From assembly GCA_021324255.1 (NCBI GenBank), contig JAJPJL010000068.1:62001-126000 (forward strand): a stretch of DNA of 64,000 nucleotides, given 5' to 3'. Shown here piece after piece: positions 57,051 through 64,000 of this stretch (position 1 is the stretch's first letter; every line of letters starts with the position of its first letter). The stretch is from Bacillota bacterium. GTDB lineage: Bacteria; Sysuimicrobiota; Sysuimicrobiia; Sysuimicrobiales; Segetimicrobiaceae. Below the pieces are notes generated by a model. The model was given only the letters and a program-made list of their open reading frames with translations, ran no database searches and was not told where the DNA came from. A program made the position numbers and the translations under genes.

Positions 57051-58649
57051 TCAGTCCGCGGCGGCCGCCGCCTCGCCGCCTCCCTGACGCCGCCGCGCGC
57101 CGCGCAGCAGCAGCGAGATCGGGAGACAGGCAACGAGCACGAGCCCGATCACCGCGAACACGTAGTCGAACGCGACGACCGCCGACTGTTGGTTGATGAG
57201 CGACTGCAGCATCGCGAGGGCCTGCCAGTGCGCGGTGGTCGGGTTGCTGCCCCGCGCCAGAAAGCCCTGCTGGAACGCCTGCCACCATTGGACGAAGGTG
57301 GGATTGTACGGCGACGCGTAGCGGTTGAGGTGCGCGCTCGCGGTCTGGATCTTGTGGTCCAGCAGCGTGACGACGATCGCGGTGCCAAAGCTCCCGCCGA
57401 GTTGCCGGATAAGGTTGTACAGGCCGGCCGCGCTCTGCATCTGCGGCCGAGGGATCGCCGACAGCGTCGCGGTCGAGAGCGGGACGAACATGAACGCGAA
57501 GCCGACGCCCTGGAGCACCTGCGGGATCAGGATCGCGACCTCGGAGGTCCCGAGGTTGAAGCGGGCCATGAGAAAGCTGCTCGCGCCCGACAAGGCGAGG
57601 GCAAACGGGAGCATCACGACCGGTCCCAGCCGGTTGTAGAGGAGCCCCGCCACCGGCATCATGAGCACCATCGTCAGGGAGCGCGGCATGAGCGTCAACC
57701 CGGCGCGCGTCGCGCTGTATCCCAGCAGGTTTTGCAGGAACAGCGGCAGGAGCAGCAGGCTCCCGAACAGCGCCATGCCCAGGATGCCGATGATGAGCGT
57801 CCCGGAGGCGAAGGACACGTTGCGAAGGATGCGCAGGTTGACGGCAGGCTCCGGCACCCGCAGTTCCCACACGAGGAAGACGGCGAGCGCCAAGGCGGCC
57901 ACGATGCCGAGCGCGACGATGAACGTGCTCTGGAACCAGCCGTCGGTCTCGCCCTCTTCCAGCATGATCTGGAGCGCGGCGAGCCCCACGGTCATGAGCC
58001 CGATGCCGACGCCGTCGATGCGGCGGAGTCCCTGTGCGCGCATGTACGGCGGGTCCACCACGAACTGCGCGCCCATGATCAGGCCCATGATGCCGATCGG
58101 GACGTTGACGAAGAAGATCCACGGCCAGGAGAAGTTGTCCGTGAGCCAGCCGCCGAGCGTCGGCCCGATGGCCGGCCCGAGCAGCACGATCATGCCGTAG
58201 AGCCCCATCGCCTGCGCCTGCTGCTCGGGCGGAAAGGTCTCCCGCATGATGGCCTGCGCCGTGGGCTGCAGGGCCCCGCCGCCGAAGCCCTGCAGCACGC
58301 GGAACGCGATGAGCTGGCCGAGATTACGCGACAGCCCGCACAGCACGGAGGCGAGCGTAAAGATCGCCACCGCGAACAGGTACATGCGCTTGCGGCCGAG
58401 GACCGAGGCCACCCACGCTGTGAGCGGCATGATGATCACGAGCGAGATCAGGTAGGAGGTGGTGACCCACGTGACCTCCTGCGTCGTGACGCCGTAGGTG
58501 GCCTGGATGTGCGCCAGCGCGACGTTGACGACGCTCGTGTCGATCGCGCCCATCATCGACCCGAACAGCACGGACACCGTGACCAGCCAGCGGTTGGCCC
58601 CGGCGGGGCGGCCGGCGGCGCCCGCGGTGGACAGAGCCGTTGCGGTCAC
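57051..58649 (-). CDS. MFS transporter, DHA2 family (EmrB/QacA-type)
   Basis: FGSMMGAIDTSVVNVALAHIQATYGVTTQEVTWVTTSYLISLVIIMPLTAWVASVLGRKR; GTGA overlap with the HlyD-family gene. Confidence 0.95.
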   Translation of the reverse strand: MTATALSTAGAAGRPAGANRWLVTVSVLFGSMMGAIDTSVVNVALAHIQATYGVTTQEVTWVTTSYLISLVIIMPLTAWVASVLGRKRMYLFAVAIFTLASVLCGLSRNLGQLIAFRVLQGFGGGALQPTAQAIMRETFPPEQQAQAMGLYGMIVLLGPAIGPTLGGWLTDNFSWPWIFFVNVPIGIMGLIMGAQFVVDPPYMRAQGLRRIDGVGIGLMTVGLAALQIMLEEGETDGWFQSTFIVALGIVAALALAVFLVWELRVPEPAVNLRILRNVSFASGTLIIGILGMALFGSLLLLPLFLQNLLGYSATRAGLTLMPRSLTMVLMMPVAGLLYNRLGPVVMLPFALALSGASSFLMARFNLGTSEVAILIPQVLQGVGFAFMFVPLSTATLSAIPRPQMQSAAGLYNLIRQLGGSFGTAIVVTLLDHKIQTASAHLNRYASPYNPTFVQWWQAFQQGFLARGSNPTTAHWQALAMLQSLINQQSAVVAFDYVFAVIGLVLVACLPISLLLRGARRRQGGGEAAAAAD

Positions 58650-60115
58650 GGATCCTTGAGGCCGGGCTGCGTCGCATCCACGTGGCGCGTGTCGATCGAC
58701 ACCTCGGCCGACAGGCCGATGGGGAGCTGCCGTCCATGCGGAAACTCCCTGGCGTCGAGCGTGATCCACACGGGCACGAGCTGGACCACCTTGACGAAGT
58801 TACCCGTGGCGTTGTCCGGCGGCAGCAGCGCCGTCGTGGAACCGGTCGCGGGCGTGATGCTCGTCACGTGACCGTGAAACACGCGGCCGCGGTAGGTGTC
58901 GACCGTCACGCGCACCGGGTTGCCGACCCGGATGTTGCCGAGTTGTGTTTCCTTGATGTTGGCGATCACCCACAGGCGATGGTCCACGGCCACCGACAGG
59001 AGCGGTTGGTTTGGCTGCACCACGGAACCGATCTGGACGGTGCGGTTCGTCACCCACCCGTCGACCGGGGCGCGTATCTTCGTCCGCGCCAGGTTGACCG
59101 CGGCGATCCTGACCTGCTCCGCCGCCTGGGCGGCCTGCGCCTGGGCGACCGCGAGCTGCTCGGCGCGCTGCCGCACCACGGCGTTGCCGGCTTCGGCCTG
59201 CTGCAGGTTGGCCTCGGCCTGCTCGATCTGTCCGCGGTTGATCGCGATCGCGTTTTGGGTGACCGTGACTTGCTGGCGATTCGCCTCCGCCGCCGCCAGG
59301 TTCGCCCGCGCCTGCCGGAGGCTGTCCTGCGCCGCGCGGTACTGGGCGAGCGCGGTTTCGTACGCGGCTGTGTCCGTGTCGACTTGCTGCTGCGCGATGG
59401 CTCCCTGCGACAGGAGCTGCCGGTCGCGGCTCAGCGTCTTGGTTGCGGTGTCGTAGCCCGCCTTGGTCGATTGCACGTTCGCCTGTGCCGTCGTCACCGC
59501 GGCCTGCGCCTGGTCGACCTGCGTCGCGGTCGTTTGCTGAACCATTTGCAGTTGCGCCTGGGACTGCGGCAGGCTCGGTGTGGTCGCCGCCAGCGCGCCG
59601 CGGGCCGCCGACACGCCGGTCGTGAACTGCTGTTCCTGCGCCACGAGCGCCGCGCGGGCGGCGTCGACCTGGGCTTGATCGGCGGCGAGGTTGGCCCGGG
59701 CCTGGTTCAGAGCCAGCTGGTAGTCCGTCGGGTCGAGCTCGACCAGGACCGTGCCCGCTTTGACGTATTGGTTGTCGGCGACGTCGATCTTGGTGACCGT
59801 TCCCGTCACCTGCGAGCTCACCGGCGCCACGTCCCCGGACGTTTGGGCGTTGTCGGTCTTGACCAGGCCGATATTGAGGCGCCAGTACACCACGCCCGCG
59901 ACGATGACGAGCACGAGCGCCGCGATGGCGACCGGGAGCGCCAGCCGGCGGCCGCTTCGGCGCGGCTGCGGCGGTGGAGAACCCGGCCGCCCGTTGCCGT
60001 CCGCGGCTCCAGCCCCGGTTGGGGTTCGTTTGGCGTCGGCCGAAACCGTGTGCGTCCCCGGCCCGGCGGCCTGGGCTGGCTCGCTGCCGGTTCGGGTCGG
60101 TGCGTCGTCGCTCAT
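58646..60115 (-). CDS. HlyD family secretion protein (EmrA-type)
   Basis: NAQTSGDVAPVSSQVTGTVTKIDVADNQYVKAGTVLVELDPTDYQLALNQARANLAADQAQV; IRAPVDGWVTNRTVQIGSVVQPNQPLLSVAV. Confidence 0.95.
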   Translation of the reverse strand: MSDDAPTRTGSEPAQAAGPGTHTVSADAKRTPTGAGAADGNGRPGSPPPQPRRSGRRLALPVAIAALVLVIVAGVVYWRLNIGLVKTDNAQTSGDVAPVSSQVTGTVTKIDVADNQYVKAGTVLVELDPTDYQLALNQARANLAADQAQVDAARAALVAQEQQFTTGVSAARGALAATTPSLPQSQAQLQMVQQTTATQVDQAQAAVTTAQANVQSTKAGYDTATKTLSRDRQLLSQGAIAQQQVDTDTAAYETALAQYRAAQDSLRQARANLAAAEANRQQVTVTQNAIAINRGQIEQAEANLQQAEAGNAVVRQRAEQLAVAQAQAAQAAEQVRIAAVNLARTKIRAPVDGWVTNRTVQIGSVVQPNQPLLSVAVDHRLWVIANIKETQLGNIRVGNPVRVTVDTYRGRVFHGHVTSITPATGSTTALLPPDNATGNFVKVVQLVPVWITLDAREFPHGRQLPIGLSAEVSIDTRHVDATQPGLKDP

Positions 60116-60681
60116 CGTTCCTCCCTCGCTTGCGGTACCGCCGGATTATGATTGTCGTGGGGCATATCGACGGGCTCGTTCGCGATCTCGCTCAAGAGCT
60201 GCTCGCGCCGAGCGCGCAACCGCCCCAGGCTCTGCTCCAGCTCGTCGTGCAGTTTGGCGAGCCGGGCCATTCGTTCGTTGATGATCCGCACCTGGGACTG
60301 GGCCAAGGCGGCGGCTCGCTCCACGAGGCCGAGCCGCGCCCTCGGATCCGTCGTCTGCTGGTATGCCTGCCGTATCTCCGCGCGCGCCGCGTCCGCCTGC
60401 AGCGTTTCCTTGATCTCCGCCAGCGAGAAGCCGAGAAGCGTCTGGAGCTCCTTGATCCGGAGCAACTGCGAGACTTCCGCATCGCTAAAGAGACGGAAGC
60501 CCCCCGCGGTCCTGCCCGACGGAGCGAGCAGCCCCATTTCCTCGTAGTAGCGTATCGCTCGGGGCGTCAACCCGGTGCGCCGGACAATCTCTTCCATGCG
60601 ATAGCATGGAGGCGACTCGCCGCTGCCGTACTCGGGGGCACCCTGCGATTGCGCCTTGCCCGCCTTTTCAGGGTCGGTCAT
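60112..60681 (-). CDS. MerR family transcriptional regulator
   Basis: CYRMEEIVRRTGLTPRAIRYYEEMGLLAPSGRTAGGFRLFSDAEVSQLLRIKELQTLLGFSLAEIKETL. Confidence 0.95.
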   Translation of the reverse strand: MTDPEKAGKAQSQGAPEYGSGESPPCYRMEEIVRRTGLTPRAIRYYEEMGLLAPSGRTAGGFRLFSDAEVSQLLRIKELQTLLGFSLAEIKETLQADAARAEIRQAYQQTTDPRARLGLVERAAALAQSQVRIINERMARLAKLHDELEQSLGRLRARREQLLSEIANEPVDMPHDNHNPAVPQAREER

Positions 60682-60689
60682 CCGTCACG

Positions 60690-60723
60690 CTCCAACTGGA
60701 GTCACCGGTTTCATCATGAGACA
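60690..60723. promoter_or_regulatory. Two short dyads upstream of the MerR-HlyD-MFS operon (candidate MerR operator region)
   Basis: CTCCA-AC-TGGAG (60690-60701) and GTTTCAT-C-ATGAGAC (60709-60723, one mismatch); near an AT-rich TATAAT at 60731-60736. Confidence 0.35.
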
Positions 60724-61088
60724 ACGATCCTATAATAACACACTCTTCCGTGAGCGTCATATTGATAGGACGGTGATGACGGGCGGCTCTTGCCAGAATT
60801 CCGTGTCATTCAAGCGCCGCAGGACACCCTGCCAAGCCAATCCTGTTACGTAAACGGCAGTCATCAGAGCGCGTATTCCTCCCAATGGCGCATGCAAGCG
60901 ACACTACGTGTGGCTCCTACGTGTCTGCGTCCGTTGAGGCGGCTCGACTGTGTGCCGGTGCGCCCGCGTAGTCATGGCCCCTAACTGAATGGGGCTCGTA
61001 CTGATAGGTCTCGTGGTGCCGGCCTACCTCAATGGGCAAACGCAAAATGGACAAACGCCGCGCCTAAGCCGCTCGGAAGCCAATCCTG

Positions 61089-61114
61089 ACACCTGTCGCG
61101 GTGGGAACAGGTGT
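61089..61114. repeat. Inverted repeat / REP-like hairpin
   Basis: ACACCTGT-CGCGGTGGGA-ACAGGTGT, perfect 8-bp arms in a non-coding gap. Confidence 0.45.
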
Positions 61115-61229
61115 TTGCCTGACCCCCTGAGTGGAGGATGCCCTTGTTGCGCACGCTTCCCTGTGGGTATAGAATCGTCGATGCCCGTGCGGGCCGCTCC
61201 TGCGCCCACCGTCTGGGGGGATTTATCCC

Positions 61230-62099
61230 GTGCGCCCATTCTGGAGAGGCTACATCAGCTTTGGTCTCGTCACGATTCCCGTCAAGCTCTACACCGCGAC
61301 GGAGCAGAAGGACGTGCGCTTCCGCCTGCTCCACACGGAGTGTCACACACCGATCAAGAATCAGCGGTTCTGCCCTCACTGCGAGCGCACCATCGAGTGG
61401 TCGGATGTCGTCCGCGGGTACGAGGTCAGCAAGGGCCGGTTCGTCGTCGTCACCGACGAGGAGATCGACCAGATCCCCATCGATACGAGCGGCAACGTCA
61501 ACATCGCCGGGTTCGTCGAACTCCGCGAGATCGACCCTATCTACTACGAGCGCTCATACTACGTCGTGCCGGACGAGGGAGGCGCCAAGGCGTTTCTGCT
61601 GCTGGGCGAGGCGCTTCGTGACGCGAACCGCGTGGCGATCGGGAAGGTCGTCATCAGGGAGAAAGAGCAGCTCGTCGCGCTTCGGCCCTACGAGAACGCG
61701 CTCATCATGAACACGCTGTACTATGCCGACGAGGTGCGCGCGCTGTCCGCTCTCGAGGAACTGCCGGTGGAGGCGAAGGTGCACCCCAACGAGCGCAAGA
61801 TGGCCGTGCAGCTCGTGGACAACCTCGCGATGGAGTTCTCGGCCGCGGAGTTCCGTGACGAGTACCGCGACGCGTTGCGCGCCATGATCGACGCGAAGGG
61901 AAAAGGCGAGCCCGTGGCCGCCCCCCGAGAGGCCGCCGCGCCCGGCAAGGTGGTCGATCTCATGGAAGCGCTCAGGCGCAGCGTCGAGATGGCACAGGAC
62001 CGGCGCCGCCCGGCGGGCGACGCCAAGGGCCGCCAGGCCGCTCGAGGCGCCGTCCCGCAGCGGCGGGCCGCGGGCGGGATGCAGGAGCGGCCGCGCTAA
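61230..62099 (+). CDS. ku: Ku protein (bacterial non-homologous end joining)
   Basis: MRPFWRGYISFGLVTIPVKLYTATEQKDVRFRLLHTECHTPIKNQRFCPHCERTIEWSDVVRGYEVSKGRFVVVTDEE; GTG start. Confidence 0.97.
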   Translation: MRPFWRGYISFGLVTIPVKLYTATEQKDVRFRLLHTECHTPIKNQRFCPHCERTIEWSDVVRGYEVSKGRFVVVTDEEIDQIPIDTSGNVNIAGFVELREIDPIYYERSYYVVPDEGGAKAFLLLGEALRDANRVAIGKVVIREKEQLVALRPYENALIMNTLYYADEVRALSALEELPVEAKVHPNERKMAVQLVDNLAMEFSAAEFRDEYRDALRAMIDAKGKGEPVAAPREAAAPGKVVDLMEALRRSVEMAQDRRRPAGDAKGRQAARGAVPQRRAAGGMQERPR

Positions 62100-62342
62100 C
62101 GTCTGTCAGCGAGCACGCTCGTCTTCGCCCCGTTGCGGCCGTGCTGAGGTCCCTCGGCGCGAAGATGAGCGCCATGACGGCCGGGACCGCCGCGATGAGG
62201 GATAAACCCCGCGCGGTGCGCGATCCCGACGAACCCGCTGCAACGGCCGGCGAAGACCGTGCTGTCCCGGCGGTACGGGTCAGGCGGCGCCTGACGCCCG
62301 GCGCGGGTGGGCGCAGGTAGGGCGGCGGCCGCGCAAACACGA

Positions 62343-62374
62343 CCGGCGGGCGATCCCGTTCGACCGCCCGCCGG
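62343..62374 (-). terminator. Stem-loop between convergent Ku and SBP genes (terminator candidate for the SBP)
   Basis: CCGGCGGGCG-12 nt-CGCCCGCCGG perfect 10-bp stem; read on the minus strand it is followed by TCGTGTTTG. Confidence 0.5.
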
Positions 62375-62397
62375 CGCGTCTCGCTATCCGCGTCCCG

Positions 62398-64000
62398 CTA
62401 CTTCATCGACGCGTAGATCGCGGCCCACTTTTCGTTCGGCGTGACCGTCACGCCCGTGAGGCGGCTCGAGGTAACCACGTAGAAATCCTGGCTCCAGAGG
62501 AACACCCACGGCGCGTCCTTCCAGATCAACTGCTGCACCTGCTTATAGATCTGCTGGCGCTTCGCGGCGTCCGGGATGGTCTGACCCTGCAGGAGCAACT
62601 GATCGACTGCCGGATCCTTGTAGAACATCGGCGCCAGGCCCTTCGGCGGCCACTGTCCGGAGTAGAACTGGCCGTACAGCTCGCCGTCGGCATCGAGATA
62701 CTGTGTCGCCCATCCAAGGACGAACATCTGCAGGGGGGTCTGCGCCAGCGGCGTGGTCATCCAGTGCACGTACGTAGGCCAGTCCGACGTACTGATGCTG
62801 GCGTGGATGCCGACGTTCGCCAGCTGCGCGGCGACGGCCTGCGCGAACTGGTAGTCTTGGATGTACCGGCCGGTGGGCGTGCGGAAGTCGACGGCAAAGC
62901 CCTGCGGAAACCCCGCTTCCGCAAGCAGCTTCTTGGCCTCCGTGGGGTTGAACGGCCAGCCGCCGGCCTGAACGCGCGTGTAGCCGAAGAGCGCCGGGGT
63001 CGTCGGCGATTCAAGCACGTTTCCCAGGCCGAACAGCACGCTGTGGATGATCGCTTCCTTGTTGACGGCGTAGTTCATCGCCTGCCGCACCCGGACGTCC
63101 TTGAACGGTCCCCACTGGTTGTTGAGCCCGAGGAACACGTCGCGGTCGCTCGGCCCGGACACGACCGTGAGAGACGCGTCCTTGCGCAGCGCCGGAATAT
63201 CCGGGGCCGGCGGCTCGAATGCCATCTGCACGTCGCCCGCGCGGAGCATCGTCTCGCGCGTGCCGGCATTCGGCACGACGCGGAACGTCACCGTGTCGAA
63301 GTACGGCTTGCGTCCCCAGTAGTTCGGGTTTTTGACGAGCGTGATGTGGTCGCCGTGGACCCACTCCTTGAACATGTACGGGCCGGTGCCGGCGTCGATC
63401 GGACCGAGCGGGATCTTGTCGTTGCCGATCTTCTTCACCGCGGCCGGCGACAGCATCTCCCCCACGCCCGAGGCGAGCCGCCCGAGCAGCGTGGGGCTCG
63501 TCTTCGTCAGGTGGAGCACGACCGTGTACGGATCGGGGGTCTCGATGCGGGCGGGATCGATGTCCGTGAAGTAGTACCGGTTCGGGTTGCGGACGGCCGG
63601 GTCCAGCAACCGCTGGATGTTGAACTTCACCGCCTCCGCGTTGAAGTCGGTGCCGTCCTGGAATTTGACGCCCTGGCGGAGCTTGAACGTGTAGGTGAGT
63701 CCGTCCGGGCTAATCGTCCAGGAGGTGGCCAGTTGCGGGACGAGCTTCGTGTACTGCGGCTGTCCCGGCTGCACGCCGGTCCGCTCGTCGTTCGGCCAGA
63801 CCAGCGAGTCGAACATGTAGTCCACCATGTTCGCGACCGTGGTGGTGGTCTGCCCTTCGGGGTCGAGCGTGTCGGCGTCGATGCCGACGGCGATCGTGAT
63901 GCTGGTCGGCGCGGCGGCTTGTCCGCCGCGGGGGATCGCCACCAGCGTCAGCGCAACCACACAAGCGACGAGCAGCGCAACGGCGGGACGTAGAGCCCAT
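62398..64000 (-). CDS. ABC transporter substrate-binding protein, family 5 (canonical order), 5' end beyond window
   Basis: In-frame signal peptide ALRPAVALLVACVVALTLVAIPRGGQAAA runs to the window edge; LTYTFKLRQGVKFQDGTDFNAEAVKFNIQRLL; EAKKLLAEAGFPQGFAVDFRTP; YKDPAVDQLLLQGQTIPDAAKRQQIYKQVQQLIWKDAPWVF. Confidence 0.95.
   Translation of the reverse strand, partial: WALRPAVALLVACVVALTLVAIPRGGQAAAPTSITIAVGIDADTLDPEGQTTTTVANMVDYMFDSLVWPNDERTGVQPGQPQYTKLVPQLATSWTISPDGLTYTFKLRQGVKFQDGTDFNAEAVKFNIQRLLDPAVRNPNRYYFTDIDPARIETPDPYTVVLHLTKTSPTLLGRLASGVGEMLSPAAVKKIGNDKIPLGPIDAGTGPYMFKEWVHGDHITLVKNPNYWGRKPYFDTVTFRVVPNAGTRETMLRAGDVQMAFEPPAPDIPALRKDASLTVVSGPSDRDVFLGLNNQWGPFKDVRVRQAMNYAVNKEAIIHSVLFGLGNVLESPTTPALFGYTRVQAGGWPFNPTEAKKLLAEAGFPQGFAVDFRTPTGRYIQDYQFAQAVAAQLANVGIHASISTSDWPTYVHWMTTPLAQTPLQMFVLGWATQYLDADGELYGQFYSGQWPPKGLAPMFYKDPAVDQLLLQGQTIPDAAKRQQIYKQVQQLIWKDAPWVFLWSQDFYVVTSSRLTGVTVTPNEKWAAIYASMK

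Noticed and set aside
1-64000. CRISPR arrays, tRNA/rRNA genes, integrases or transposases
   Set aside because: No regularly spaced repeats, cloverleaf-like or rRNA-like sequence, or transposase/integrase motifs noticed on visual reading; a dedicated scan (tRNAscan-SE, minced, ISEScan) was not possible.

Overview
The window is 64 kb of high-GC bacterial chromosome that reads as an accessory catabolic and uptake region. I find no rRNA, tRNA, CRISPR array or transposase. It holds four Opp/Dpp-type SBP-permease-permease cassettes and three further family-5 substrate-binding protein (SBP) genes, with no transporter ATPase gene in view. These sit among amide, ester and peptide hydrolases: three creatininase-family proteins, two amidases, three M20 peptidases, two amidohydrolases and one M14 peptidase. 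Acyl-CoA modules are also present (acyl-CoA dehydrogenase/MaoC/CaiB, and FabH/MaoC/FabG), as are an AtuA/DUF4387 pair, a MerR-HlyD-MFS efflux operon, Ku, and GntR and LacI regulators. The main discovery candidate is the SBP gene at 36305-37822. Read against the other SBPs in the window, it appears circularly permuted: an intact signal peptide is joined directly to what is normally the C-terminal ~150 residues, followed by the normal N-terminal ~320 residues, with a stop codon exactly at the canonical '...AKARALLQDAGY' boundary. A second SBP (8188-9135) is 5'-truncated, and its cassette partner DppC-like permease (10060-10867) carries a frameshift. All product calls come from reading the translated ORFs by eye; no database or alignment was run.
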